A stretch of DNA of 42,277 nucleotides, taken from contig SKRC01000092.1 of the NCBI GenBank assembly GCA_007118695.1, positions 1 through 42,277 of the forward strand, read 5' to 3'. Below, one piece after another: positions 8,184 to 16,584 of the stretch. The stretch is from Balneolaceae bacterium. GTDB lineage: Bacteria > Bacteroidota > Rhodothermia > Balneolales > Balneolaceae. The translations under genes and the position numbers were made by a program. How positions within the stretch are numbered: position 1 is the first letter of the stretch; each line of letters begins with the position of its first letter. Below the pieces are notes generated by a model. That model was not told where the DNA came from and searched no databases. It was given only the letters and a program-made list of their open reading frames with translations.

Positions 8184-10454
8184 CTAAAAATATACCCTGT
8201 AAAGCAGGTTCACCGATCGTCCCGGTTCAGGAAACAGATCTTTGACCTGGGAAAGATGGTTGTAATGTTCCTTGTTGAGCAGGTTGAGGGCGTTCAGGCT
8301 AACCGTATGGAATGTGCCTCCCCAGTTAAACCGGTACTGCGCATTCAGGTCGAGGATGGTATAGCCGTCGGTTGGCGTCTCAAATTCACCCAGGCGGTTC
8401 TGGCTGGCCGCCATTCTCACACGGCTGCCAAGAATGAAACTGTTAAAGGAGTAGTTCACACCGATGTTTCCTTTCAAGGGCGGCATCATCGGCAGCGGCT
8501 GCTCGGATTCGGTCAGCCCGGTTGCCTCCTTCTCTTCCTCCGAGACCACCCGGTCGCCGATGGTAAAGGAGAGGTTGCCGTCGATGGCAAGATTGGAGAG
8601 CAACTGAAATTCGGAAGTGAGTTCAAGTCCGTACATTGTTGCTTGAGTGCCAACAAATTGGAACTCATTTAAATCAGGTTCTATGGGACTTGGCTGGTCA
8701 GTATCCTGTGCATGCAGGTAATTGTTAAAATAGTTGTAATATCCCGACAGTTCAAAGGACGCCGTGTCCGTCTTATACCTTCCAAACAGTTCGGTGCCGA
8801 GCCCGCGTTCTGCGTCAAGATCCGGATTGCCAATTTCAAAGGCATAGACAGCCAAATGAGGGCCCTCTGAATAGAGTTCTTCCAGGGTCGGGGCACGCCA
8901 AGAGTGCATCAACGTGGTTCCCAGAAAGAAACCCCGGCCGAAATCATAAATACCCGAAAAAGAAGATTCCAGGCCTGTAAAGTTTCGTTCTCTTACAGAT
9001 CCGATAATGGGGCTTTGACGCTCTCTTTCCGGCCAGGTGGTGGTATGATTCAGGCGGAGTCCGGCTTCCAGGTGTAATGAGCCTATATCGGCCTCCTGAA
9101 TGGCAAACAAAGCACCGCTCCAGGAAAAGGAGTTTGGATCACCTGTTGTTCCAAATACGTTATAGTCTACAAATTCTCCCCACGCACCGATGACACCGTC
9201 TTCAAAAATGCCCCAGTCTTTGGTTCTCAGTTTGACCGAACCGGTTGTTGTATCCATGTCGTATTGGGTTCCTATAGACCCGCCTGCCTCAATTTCGGCA
9301 TGGTGGTAGCGTATAAATGAACCGCGCACTTCAAGCAGATCGAAAAAGGCATTTTGCATTAAAATTTCAGTTCGTCCTTCTGTCTGGTATTTGGACATTT
9401 CAATATCCACACCGGAAGGGTGACCACCTTCAGGATCCGGGGGAATGCCGTACTCACTCAGGTACATGGATCCCGACAGCCCTGCATAGCCCCAGGACCG
9501 GATATAACTGGCTCCAAACGCATTACTGGTTGTCTGCAGGTACGTATTTTCCAATTTCCCGATCGGTGTATTGTAATCCTGGCCGAGACGGCCGTTCAGA
9601 TCGACGTTCAGAACAAAATCATCCCCCCAGGGCACTTTTAGATTTCCGGCAGTCATCATACCCCGGTTTACACTGGATCCCTGCATGGAAACGGAACCTG
9701 TTATACTGGTCGGGACACTGTTGGGAATCTGGTTACGTACCACGTTGATAACCCCGCCGATGGCACCCGAGCCGTGTTCCAGTGCAGCCGGTCCGCGGGC
9801 AATTTGTATTTCATCGGCCGCCGATGGATCGACGGTTACCGAATGATCGGCCGAGGTCCACGATACATCTCCGGTGCGCTGGCCGTCTTCCAGGATCAGC
9901 ACCCGTTCATCGCCGAGGCCCCGGATTACCGGCCGGCCGGGGGCTACACCCATACTGCGTTCCGAAAATCCGGCCTGATTGCTGAGGGTGGAGGATAAGG
10001 TGGCATCCAGATCCCTTCGTAATTTGTCGCCGATTATTTTTATCGAGGCGTGTTCCAGGCCGGAACCAACGGTTCCCTCTGCATCGGCTACAACCTCTAC
10101 GGCATCACCCGATAAAACCGTCGGCCGCATTTCCAGTGTCAATTCCGCCGTCTCGTCATCCGAGACAATCACAACCCGGTTAATCGTAATGTATCCGATC
10201 CTGTGAACAATTACGGTGTAACTCCCTTGCGGAACATTCCTCAGCCGGAACCGGCCATCCCTGTCAGTTGTGGCTGTACGGTTGATCTCTTCCAGATGCA
10301 GATAGGCATAGGAAACCGGTTCATGGGTTTCGGCATCGATGACAACGCCTTCCACGGTGCCGGATGCCTCAGTTGTTTCTCTCGCCTCTGCAGTAATAGC
10401 AAAGGACAAATGAATAGTCAGGGCTAACAATATGTATCCGATGATGTTATTCAT
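8184..10454 (-). CDS. TonB-dependent outer-membrane receptor, probable metal uptake
   Basis: 756 residues. A signal peptide (1-24) is followed by a carboxypeptidase-regulatory-like beta-sandwich (~33-115), a plug domain (~130-235, with GRPVIRGLGDERVLIL and ARGPAALEHGSGAIGG) and a 22-stranded barrel ending in LLYRVYF. The barrel segment HSWRAPTLEELYSEGPH and the absence of SusC signatures resemble the ZnuD-type zinc receptor branch. A His-rich lipoprotein and a small His/Cys protein lie upstream on the same strand, which supports a metal ligand. Zinc is the best guess; copper or a metallophore are alternatives. A terminator hairpin sits only 27 bp before the start codon. Confidence 0.85.
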   Translation of the reverse strand: MNNIIGYILLALTIHLSFAITAEARETTEASGTVEGVVIDAETHEPVSYAYLHLEEINRTATTDRDGRFRLRNVPQGSYTVIVHRIGYITINRVVIVSDDETAELTLEMRPTVLSGDAVEVVADAEGTVGSGLEHASIKIIGDKLRRDLDATLSSTLSNQAGFSERSMGVAPGRPVIRGLGDERVLILEDGQRTGDVSWTSADHSVTVDPSAADEIQIARGPAALEHGSGAIGGVINVVRNQIPNSVPTSITGSVSMQGSSVNRGMMTAGNLKVPWGDDFVLNVDLNGRLGQDYNTPIGKLENTYLQTTSNAFGASYIRSWGYAGLSGSMYLSEYGIPPDPEGGHPSGVDIEMSKYQTEGRTEILMQNAFFDLLEVRGSFIRYHHAEIEAGGSIGTQYDMDTTTGSVKLRTKDWGIFEDGVIGAWGEFVDYNVFGTTGDPNSFSWSGALFAIQEADIGSLHLEAGLRLNHTTTWPERERQSPIIGSVRERNFTGLESSFSGIYDFGRGFFLGTTLMHSWRAPTLEELYSEGPHLAVYAFEIGNPDLDAERGLGTELFGRYKTDTASFELSGYYNYFNNYLHAQDTDQPSPIEPDLNEFQFVGTQATMYGLELTSEFQLLSNLAIDGNLSFTIGDRVVSEEEKEATGLTESEQPLPMMPPLKGNIGVNYSFNSFILGSRVRMAASQNRLGEFETPTDGYTILDLNAQYRFNWGGTFHTVSLNALNLLNKEHYNHLSQVKDLFPEPGRSVNLLYRVYF

Positions 10455-10480
10455 GTGAATCTTACTTCTAAAAATGAGGA

Positions 10481-10507
10481 AAAAGGCGGTCTTTCAAACC
10501 GCCTTTT
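10481..10507 (-). terminator. Terminator or attenuator between the lipoprotein and TonB receptor genes
   Basis: The perfect 10-bp stem AAAAGGCGGT (10481-10490) / ACCGCCTTTT (10498-10507) has a 7-nt loop and T-runs on both strands. On the minus strand it ends the lipoprotein transcript, and it also lies 27 bp before the receptor ATG, too close for a separate promoter to fit fully after it. Confidence 0.8.
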
Positions 10508-10582
10508 AACAGGTTATTGTACCACGATTAATGCTTTGTATTCAGACATTAAAACAAGGATTTGAGACAATTGTTTTAACAT

Positions 10583-11332
10583 TTACCGGGTTCTGCATTT
10601 GTCTCTGGTGTGCTGATAGATTCCATTTTCATCGATTAAATTATGATCGTCATGAGGAACCGTTACATCCATCCAGGCAGATGTAAAATCGGAATGTGCA
10701 TCATCTCCATGTCCATGCATGATTCTAAACCTTAATTGGGTTTCACCAGCGTGATCTGCCCGGAAATGAAATCCCCACATTCCATCAGACCCATGTTGTT
10801 CAAGATTGGCCGGTCGAATATCATTTAGCGCATCAACATCTTCACGCGCTTCATCGGTACATTCATCAGTCAGAGTATTGTCATGAGGTGAAGGAGGGTC
10901 TGTATGTGGATTTCTCCATTCCCATAATAGCCAATACTCTCCGCCTTCATCTTCATCTAAATCCGGAAGGTCGAAAATATCACCATCTAAATCGATCCAT
11001 CTTATTATTATTTTTGGGGTCATTCCACTTGCAATTTCTTCAGTTAAATCAATGACATCCGGAGAAATTACGATTCCATCAATATCCTGACGGAAGTATT
11101 CATTATATTCTCCATCAGGATTCCAGGTGAAATCACCAGCTACACTTCTAAGAATTTCCTCATCACCTCCTTGGTCAAAAACTGTTCTTTCTTGTAATAC
11201 AAATCCAATAGCATCTTGATGATCTTCTAAGTCATCATTTGCGCCTGTGGTATCACATGCGGTAAAGGTAAATGTGGCTAAAATTAATAGAACCAGTGTA
11301 TTGTTTAAGATATTGGTATTCAGGTGTTTCAT
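10583..11332 (-). CDS. His/Asp-rich lipoprotein of the metal-uptake cluster
   Basis: 249 residues with a lipoprotein signal: hydrophobic stretch 10-24, then lipobox TAC with lipidated C26. The mature protein is strongly acidic and carries metal-binding-like clusters (HGHGDDAHSD, VPHDDHN, GFHFRADHAGE). No family is recognised with certainty. The position before a TonB receptor and after a small His/Cys protein suggests a periplasmic or surface metal-capture partner of the receptor. Its upstream region shares an 11-bp motif with the 104-residue gene. Confidence 0.7.
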   Translation of the reverse strand: MKHLNTNILNNTLVLLILATFTFTACDTTGANDDLEDHQDAIGFVLQERTVFDQGGDEEILRSVAGDFTWNPDGEYNEYFRQDIDGIVISPDVIDLTEEIASGMTPKIIIRWIDLDGDIFDLPDLDEDEGGEYWLLWEWRNPHTDPPSPHDNTLTDECTDEAREDVDALNDIRPANLEQHGSDGMWGFHFRADHAGETQLRFRIMHGHGDDAHSDFTSAWMDVTVPHDDHNLIDENGIYQHTRDKCRTR

Positions 11333-11374
11333 TGTTTTATTTGTTTTGAATTATAGGGATTTTGTTTGACTAAA

Positions 11375-11400
11375 TTGATTGTATAACATCAATCAACCAA
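11375..11400 (-). promoter_or_regulatory. Inverted repeat plus shared 11-bp motif upstream of the lipoprotein gene
   Basis: TTGATTG (11375-11381) and CAATCAA (11390-11396) form a perfect inverted repeat around an 8-bp centre. CAATCAACCAA (11390-11400) recurs exactly at 11846-11856. Each copy lies 56-58 bp before its start codon. The centre TATAACAT matches half of an enterobacterial Zur box, but the other half does not. It could be a regulator site or an extended Bacteroidota -33 element (minus-strand reading TTGGTTGATTG). Confidence 0.45.
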
Positions 11401-11475
11401 TTGCTTTGAACGATGCTTTCGCATGCATGCAGGCAATCAACGGTGTGTTACATTGGGTAAAAAGGGAAAAGCGTA

Positions 11476-11790
11476 TCAGCCAAAAAGCGGGGGAGAGCGG
11501 CCGTCTTTTGCATTGATGACAGGAAATACCGTTACCTGATCGGCAAGGAGGGGCAAGTCATCGTTCGTGTTGAGAATGAAGAGGGTTGAAAGGTCGGCAT
11601 CGGCAACCGCTTCAAACATAACAGCACAAAACGGACATGTTTCATGGGATTGATCCAGCACATGTGTGGCATAATCCGGAATGTGCGCGTGGTCATCCAG
11701 CAACTCATGAACATGAAGAGTTGAAATCAGCAATCCTGCGGAGAGCAGAAATGCGAAAAAAGTTGCTATGGAGGATCGAAATCGGCTCAA
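11476..11790 (-). CDS. Small exported His/Cys protein (CPFC motif), metal cluster
   Basis: 104 residues. An N-terminal hydrophobic segment (~8-25) is followed directly by HVHELLDDHAH, then HETCPFC (CxxC), and a RSPPLFG end that recalls DUF2946-type small exported proteins. His, Asp and paired Cys suggest metal binding. The only in-frame start before the signal segment is TTG at 11790; an in-frame TAA lies four codons upstream, so the N-terminus is well bounded. It is probably the first gene of the minus-strand metal-uptake cluster, with its own promoter. Confidence 0.65.
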   Translation of the reverse strand: MSRFRSSIATFFAFLLSAGLLISTLHVHELLDDHAHIPDYATHVLDQSHETCPFCAVMFEAVADADLSTLFILNTNDDLPLLADQVTVFPVINAKDGRSPPLFG

Positions 11791-11845
11791 ATTATCTTTT
11801 TAGTTGTATTATTCAGAACCGCTTGGAATATAGCTGGACTTTTAC

Positions 11846-11856
11846 CAATCAACCAA
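11846..11856 (-). promoter_or_regulatory. Second copy of the shared 11-bp motif
   Basis: CAATCAACCAA here (minus strand TTGGTTGATTG) is identical to 11390-11400 and stands at the same distance from its start codon. Read on the minus strand, TTTG followed 21 bp later by TATATT is a weak Bacteroidota-type promoter. Confidence 0.4.
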
Positions 11857-11956
11857 ATAAAAGTGGTAAAATGTAAGATATTGAATGAACCTGGCATCAA
11901 TAGCGTCCAGCAGTCTCACAACACATTAACTGAAAATCAATTGAAATATTGTCACA

Positions 11957-12301
11957 ATGGAATTAATAGAGATCATACATACCTGGTTATTGGATCTGGG
12001 TGAGGAGTATGGCGTCAACCCGTATCTGTTCGGTGCGATTTATGTGGGCGCTATCCCGTTTTTTACCCTGTCGGTCGCAAAAATTGTGCAGAATTACAGA
12101 AAGAAAAAATCCATTGCCTTGCCGGTTATGGCCGCCTCATTTTGTTTCGTCTCGGCTTATGTGTATCTGATGATCGCCGGACAAAATGTGCCGTGGTGGG
12201 TCTATGCCATCGTAGTTGGCCTGTTGGTATACGGGGGGTATTCTACAGTTAAGAAAGTGCGAAATCAGGTAAAAAATGTTGAAGTCGAGGCGGATTTATG
12301 A
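11957..12301 (+). CDS. Small three-helix inner-membrane protein
   Basis: 114 residues with three predicted membrane helices (~22-44, 55-74, 78-96) and a charged C-terminal tail. I do not recognise the family. Its stop overlaps the start of the oxidoreductase gene (ATGA, 12298-12301), a layout that couples translation, so the two products probably act together, for example in membrane-associated redox or detoxification. There is no Shine-Dalgarno sequence before the ATG. Confidence 0.65.
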   Translation: MELIEIIHTWLLDLGEEYGVNPYLFGAIYVGAIPFFTLSVAKIVQNYRKKKSIALPVMAASFCFVSAYVYLMIAGQNVPWWVYAIVVGLLVYGGYSTVKKVRNQVKNVEVEADL

Positions 12302-13779
12302 GCAGCTATGACTATGACGTTGTTGTAATCGGGGGAGGAGCAGCCGGGTTGACCGCCTCGGGGATTGCCGCGAATTTCGGGGCTAAAACCATGATGATCG
12401 AACAGGAGAAGCTGGGGGGCGACTGCACCTGGACCGGATGCGTGCCGAGCAAAACGCTGATCAGGGCCGGTAAAGTCATTCACGACATGAGGAAAGCTGC
12501 CGCTTACGGAATTACAGGCAATCACCTTCAGGTGGATATGGAGAAAGTGATCCGTCATGTGCATGAGGTGAGGACGGAAATCTATGAGGATGCAGACCGT
12601 CCGGAGATCTTTGAAGAGATGGGGATTGATGTGGAATTCGGCCGTGCCGCTTTTACTGATCCCCATATCATTCGCTTCGAAACAAAAGAAGGTGCCACCA
12701 AAGAGGTGACATCCAAAAAGATATTTATCTGTACCGGTGCAAAGGCATTTGTGCCTCCCATAGAAGGAGTCGATGAGGTTGATTACCTTACAAATGAGTC
12801 CCTTTTTGAAATAGATCGACTGCCGGAGCACCTGGTGGTGATAGGCGGCGGGCCCATCGGGAGTGAAATGTCCCAGAGCTTTGTCCGGCTCGGCTCAAAG
12901 GTATCGGTAATCGACATGGCCCCGCGAATCATGATGAATGATGATGAAGAACTGGCCGGTATTCTTCGGGAAAAACTCGAAGAAGAGGGGGTCAACTATT
13001 ATTTGAATGCTTCGGTGAAACGTGTCAGTAAAATCAGTAAGGGAGTAGGAGTCACCATTGACCGGGATGGCCAGGAGACGGTTGTGCAGGGAGATGCCCT
13101 GCTGCTTGCTACCGGCCGGCGGGCAAACATGGATTCACTGAACCTGGAGGCAGCAGGCGTACATTATTCCGGCAGTGGGATAGAGGTCAATGATAAATGC
13201 CGGACCAATGTCAGGCATATCTATGCCGTCGGAGATGTGACCGGACGCTACCAGTTCACACACATGTCGGAGCATATGGCCAAGGTAGCCGTCACCAATG
13301 CGTTGTTAAAAATTCCCATGAAAATCGATACCCGGCACGTGCCGTGGTGCACGTTTACCAGCCCGGAACTAGCCCATGTGGGGGCAACCCGGAATGAGCT
13401 GGAAGCAAATGGGAAGCAGTATCAGGAATACCGGTTTCCGTTTTCCAAAATCGACCGGGCCCTAACCGACGGGGAATCAACCGGCTGGATCAAGATTTAT
13501 GCGAAGAAAGGTAATGGAAAGATCCTGGGGGCTGATGTTCTTGGCGCCCATGCCGGCGAGATGATCTCCCAATATGCACTTGCCATGCGCAACGGGGTCA
13601 GCCTCCGGCAGTTTGCTGATACGATCCATCCCTACCCGACATACGGTCTGGGAGCCCGGCGGGCGGCCGATCAATGGTATATCAAGAACCAGTCGGAGAC
13701 CCTCGTGAAGTGGTTAAAACGTATTTTTCGTTTAAGGGGTGAGATACCCGATTACAACGATCCGGAGCGTATAGTTTGA
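12298..13779 (+). CDS. FAD-dependent pyridine nucleotide-disulfide oxidoreductase (mercuric reductase-like)
   Basis: 493 residues, full length for the class I disulfide reductase family. The N-terminal FAD fold is [10 protein letters not shown] (8-17). The redox pair is C43/C48 in [14 protein letters not shown] second Rossmann fold for NAD(P)H ([14 protein letters not shown]) and the FAD-binding YAVGDVTG follow. The dimerisation domain carries HPYPTYGLG (H444). It lacks the N-terminal HMA domain and the C-terminal vicinal cysteines of true MerA, so mercury reduction is not supported. The branch annotated as mercuric reductase-like or SidA/YkgC-like is the better fit; the electron acceptor is unknown. 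Confidence 0.85.
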   Translation: MSSYDYDVVVIGGGAAGLTASGIAANFGAKTMMIEQEKLGGDCTWTGCVPSKTLIRAGKVIHDMRKAAAYGITGNHLQVDMEKVIRHVHEVRTEIYEDADRPEIFEEMGIDVEFGRAAFTDPHIIRFETKEGATKEVTSKKIFICTGAKAFVPPIEGVDEVDYLTNESLFEIDRLPEHLVVIGGGPIGSEMSQSFVRLGSKVSVIDMAPRIMMNDDEELAGILREKLEEEGVNYYLNASVKRVSKISKGVGVTIDRDGQETVVQGDALLLATGRRANMDSLNLEAAGVHYSGSGIEVNDKCRTNVRHIYAVGDVTGRYQFTHMSEHMAKVAVTNALLKIPMKIDTRHVPWCTFTSPELAHVGATRNELEANGKQYQEYRFPFSKIDRALTDGESTGWIKIYAKKGNGKILGADVLGAHAGEMISQYALAMRNGVSLRQFADTIHPYPTYGLGARRAADQWYIKNQSETLVKWLKRIFRLRGEIPDYNDPERIV

Positions 13780-13830
13780 AAAGTTACCTAAAATCAACCG
13801 GAAGGTACTTGAATCGGACGGTTTATCCGG

Positions 13831-14086
13831 GCTAACCCCCCATTTTTTAACCAAGAAATTTTTCACTTCTTGGGAATCGCTGCGCTCTTTTAGACTTCCC
13901 TTAGATTTATTCGGAGCGCCGGAAAACACCCTGTTATTTTTTTGAAACCTCAAATATTGATCCAACTTATTGATATATAATAGGTTATAACATTTTCAAC
14001 AAAATAGTTGTAAGCTCCGAGCGCTCATCTTTTCCCTCTCGACGGCGGTCGGGGCTCATCTTTTGTACGCGTAGCGATATGCGGGC
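13831..14086 (+). repeat. Dispersed repeat, copy 1
   Basis: Two blocks match 27518-27656 in inverted orientation. Block A (13831-13866) has an ATTTTTTA core and then CCAAGAAATTTTTC. Block B (14002-14086) has AGCTCCGAGCGC, two direct GCTCATCTTTT words (14023-14033, 14053-14063) and GCGATATGCGGGC. About 135 bp separate the blocks here, against ~19 bp in copy 2. Block A forms a hairpin here (CCAAGAA 13851-13857 / TTCTTGG 13867-13873). No coding capacity is seen. Confidence 0.8.
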
Positions 14087-14202
14087 CAGACCTTCTCACT
14101 TGCGACATATACCGGATAGTCATTCGATATTATCAAAAAAATCAGGTGAGATATGCGGCTTGAGCGACAACATACCGGAACACATGTAAGTGCCATAAAA
14201 AA

Positions 14203-14264
14203 GATCCCGAACCCGACAACAGATCAGGGTCAAGCCCTGATAAGTTTGTACGGGATCGGGATTT
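14203..14264. repeat. Nested hairpin element
   Basis: The inner arms ATCAGGG / CCCTGAT (14223-14229 / 14235-14241) are perfect around a 5-nt loop. The outer arms GATCCCGAACCCG and CGGGATCGGGATT pair at 11 of 13 positions. It resembles REP-type intergenic palindromes. It lies ~45 bp beyond the stop of the candidate 46-residue gene (minus strand) and could end that transcript. Confidence 0.6.
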
Positions 14265-14307
14265 GCCCCAAAAATGTCAGGGGTATATGTCCAATGGCTT
14301 TTATGGT

Positions 14308-14448
14308 TTAAATAAGGATGAAAAGTAATATTGAGAACACGATAGTTGCTATGATCGCTTCTTTAAGCAGACCTTCCTCTTTCAGCAACAAAATGATTTC
14401 ATCGCTGGTCGTACTGATCCTGCCAGCTATTTTGGTCAGGGTACTCAT
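14308..14448 (-). CDS. Candidate small membrane protein, 46 residues
   Basis: The minus strand encodes MSTLTKIAGRISTTSDEIIL... and ends ...TIVFSILLFILI. An amphipathic, charged N-terminal half (LLLKEEGLLKEA) is followed by a C-terminal membrane helix of about 16 residues. A good Bacteroidota-type promoter lies 42-71 bp upstream, and a hairpin follows the stop. The overlapping 89-codon plus-strand frame (14318-14587) has poor protein-like composition and is probably the shadow. No family is recognised; layouts of this kind are seen in small membrane regulators and in type I toxins. Confidence 0.45.
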   Translation of the reverse strand: MSTLTKIAGRISTTSDEIILLLKEEGLLKEAIIATIVFSILLFILI

Positions 14449-14868
14449 AATTGCTAAAGTTTTATTTATGTTTGAGCCTGAACCTACCCTAAATGTAGAA
14501 CGTAATTTTAAATATCAAAGGCTACAGTACAAGAGATTTTCATGGATCAAATGTTACAAAAAAAAATACAAATACAGAACCATTTGATGGTTTAAATGAC
14601 TGATATATTTGATCTTATATGATTGGTGGCTTATCCCCGGAAATGCCTTCCGGGTATTGACAATTTGAATGGATGTAACATGTATTGTTGTTCAAATATC
14701 GTCGCTTGTATTGATTAGATTGACATGACTTATGCCAATTCGCTTAACACTTTATGATGAGACGATTCAATCGGCCTGCGCCGGATGCGGCACACCCTGA
14801 TGAACCTGCTGATAAGGATAGTATTGAATAATCCGGTCGGCCACGAATAACCGTACTGATTATCGGGA
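14449..14868. other. Intergenic region beyond the small gene
   Basis: Apart from the promoter at 14490-14519, it contains an imperfect hairpin (CCCGGAA / TTCCGGG, about 14636-14656). No gene is seen. Confidence 0.5.
14490..14519 (-). promoter_or_regulatory. Bacteroidota-type promoter of the candidate small gene
   Basis: Read on the minus strand: TTTG (14519-14516), an 18-bp spacer, then TACATTTA (14497-14490), close to the TTTG/TAnnTTTG consensus. The expected start of transcription is ~35 nt before the ATG at 14448. Confidence 0.45.
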
Positions 14869-15837
14869 TTACCTGTTAATCAGCCTGCCAATCACAGCCA
14901 TATTGGCAGCCGCATCTTCCAGGGGCACAGGCACCTTGCGGTTTTCCAGGATGGCACGGGCGAAGAGGTCTCCCTGGATGGTGAAATGGTTGCACGGTTC
15001 GAAAGTGATGGTGCGGGTTGAGTCGCCTGTTTCCAGGTGCAGGATTGTAGGTTCATCGGTTTCCGGGTTGAACGGCCACTCCATTTCAATTTTCCCTTTG
15101 GTTCCGAAGATTTTCACATACTGATGTTTATGGCATTGTGTGGCACTGGTGAAGAGTGACCGCCCGTTATTGAATTCCAGGATGCCGGATACCAACCGGT
15201 CGGTATTGAAATCGGGGTCCGTCTCTATGACCGATTTCACTTCGCAAGGCTCTTCCCCGAATAGAAATCGGGACAGGGAGACCGAATAACAGCCGATATC
15301 CATCAGGCTTCCACCGCCGATGCCGGCCTTATTCCGGATATTATTGGGGTCATCATTGAAATAGCTGAAAAAGGAGTGGATCACTTTCAGGGTTCCGATT
15401 GTCCCGTTATCCACCAATTCTTTTGCTTTTTGCCAGCGGGGGTGATGCCTGTACATAAATGCCTCCATGATTTTCAAGTCCGGATACTTGCCGGCCGCCT
15501 CGATCAGCTCGAGGGCTTCATCTTCGGACAGACCGATCGGTTTTTCACATAGCACATGTTTGCCGGCTTCCAGGCTTTTTATCGACCATGGGACGTGCAT
15601 ATGGTTGGGAAGGGGGATGTAAACGGCATCTATAGCATCATCCGCAAGCAATTCTTCATAGGATTCGCAGGCTTTGGGAATATGAAGCTCATCAGCCGCC
15701 TGCCGGGCTCTTGTTTTATCGCGCGATGCAATTGCTGTCACCTCACAATTTTCTCCCATTTGCATGGCAGGAATGACTTTCTGTACACCTATTTTTGCGG
15801 TGCTTAAAACACCAAACCGGACTTTACCTGTCTTCAT
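14869..15837 (-). CDS. Gfo/Idh/MocA-family NAD(P)-dependent oxidoreductase
   Basis: 322 residues from the ATG at 15837; a GTG two codons upstream is the alternative. The N-terminal Rossmann fold opens FGVLSTAKIG. The EKP motif (HVLCEKPIGL) near residue 95 places the catalytic/cofactor lysine. The C-terminal alpha/beta domain contains MDIGCYSVSLSRFLFG, the family's second signature. These enzymes oxidise or reduce hydroxyl groups of sugars, inositols or related compounds; the substrate is not predictable here. It appears monocistronic, with no sugar-transport genes beside it. Confidence 0.88.
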   Translation of the reverse strand: MKTGKVRFGVLSTAKIGVQKVIPAMQMGENCEVTAIASRDKTRARQAADELHIPKACESYEELLADDAIDAVYIPLPNHMHVPWSIKSLEAGKHVLCEKPIGLSEDEALELIEAAGKYPDLKIMEAFMYRHHPRWQKAKELVDNGTIGTLKVIHSFFSYFNDDPNNIRNKAGIGGGSLMDIGCYSVSLSRFLFGEEPCEVKSVIETDPDFNTDRLVSGILEFNNGRSLFTSATQCHKHQYVKIFGTKGKIEMEWPFNPETDEPTILHLETGDSTRTITFEPCNHFTIQGDLFARAILENRKVPVPLEDAAANMAVIGRLINR

Positions 15838-15906
15838 CGCCACATTACATTAAGTGATTGAAAGTTGATGATACAGGATCTCAGGGAGAGATGCAGGTGT
15901 ATGCGC

Positions 15907-16584
15907 TTAATCTTCTTTTAAAAACCGGTGGGCAAGGATGACGGCCATCTGAAAGCGAAAAGTACATTCACCTTCCGAGGTTTCGCCATTCGGTTCAATG
16001 TATTGAAGCAACGCATTATACAGCGGATTTGACGTAATATCGAGCTGTTCGCCCAGTTTTACACTAAAACTGTTTATTTCCCTATTTACCGATTGCCAGT
16101 CACCTGCGGTATGCGAAGCAATTGCCTTGTCGAGGTGCGACAAAATGTGGGTGAACCCTTTTTCATCCAGCGTTCCCCTGAGGCTGTTTTCAGTGTGCGG
16201 GAAGTTGGCAGCGGACGGATGCCGTGATTTCAATTTTCCATCCATGATTTCATATCCGTCACGCATCAGTGAACTTTTGAGTTTATCGCCCGGATCGCTG
16301 AAGAGCTGGTTGCCCATAAAGGCGGGAATATCCCCTTTAGGCTCTTTGAGTTCACCTGCTATATGCTCTATAAAATCAAAAAGATATTGATCATCATGAC
16401 CATTTTTAATCAGGTGATGGCCAATTGAATTGGCAATCTGCGGACGATTCATCTGTTTATAGGAGATGTTATCTTCGAGTCCAAATTTAAGGATCAAACG
16501 TTCGATTTTTGCAAGATCCCACTCCTCAAGCAAAGAGATAGCTTCTATAAGAGTCTGTCTGGAAAATTTGGTAATATTGTTCAT
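15907..16584 (-). CDS. Unrecognised two-part helical protein, possibly defence-related
   Basis: 225 residues, cytoplasmic, with no signal or membrane segment. Residues ~8-75 form a helical bundle-like module (TLIEAISLLEEWDLAKIERL, then SIGHHLIKNGHDDQYLFDFI) whose pattern recalls death-fold or effector-associated adaptor domains of bacterial conflict systems. Residues ~100-225 have a different helical pattern: LMRDGYEIMDGKL, then ILSHLDKAIASHTAGDWQSV, then CTFRFQMAVILAHRFL. This recalls the C-terminal part of abortive-infection/HEPN-like proteins, but no catalytic RxxxxH is present. These are impressions from sequence pattern, not a family assignment. It stands alone, 63 bp before the oxidoreductase gene, with an AT-rich 800-bp gap upstream. 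Confidence 0.6.
   Translation of the reverse strand: MNNITKFSRQTLIEAISLLEEWDLAKIERLILKFGLEDNISYKQMNRPQIANSIGHHLIKNGHDDQYLFDFIEHIAGELKEPKGDIPAFMGNQLFSDPGDKLKSSLMRDGYEIMDGKLKSRHPSAANFPHTENSLRGTLDEKGFTHILSHLDKAIASHTAGDWQSVNREINSFSVKLGEQLDITSNPLYNALLQYIEPNGETSEGECTFRFQMAVILAHRFLKED

Larger units (their letters stand above)
13780..14307. other. Intergenic region holding the dispersed repeat and a nested hairpin
   Basis: This holds repeat copy 1 (13831-14086) and the hairpin at 14203-14264. No plausible gene is seen. Confidence 0.6.

Noticed and set aside
13337-13350. parS-like palindrome CGGCACGTGCCG
   Set aside because: It is inside a coding sequence, lacks the GTTTCAC/GTGAAAC shoulders and is 20 kb from parB.
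12298-13779. True mercuric reductase (merA)
   Set aside because: The C-terminal vicinal cysteines and any HMA domain are missing, and no other mer gene is near.
14318-14587. 89-codon plus-strand frame
   Set aside because: Its composition is unlike a protein after the first part, and the minus strand gives a cleaner small gene with a promoter.
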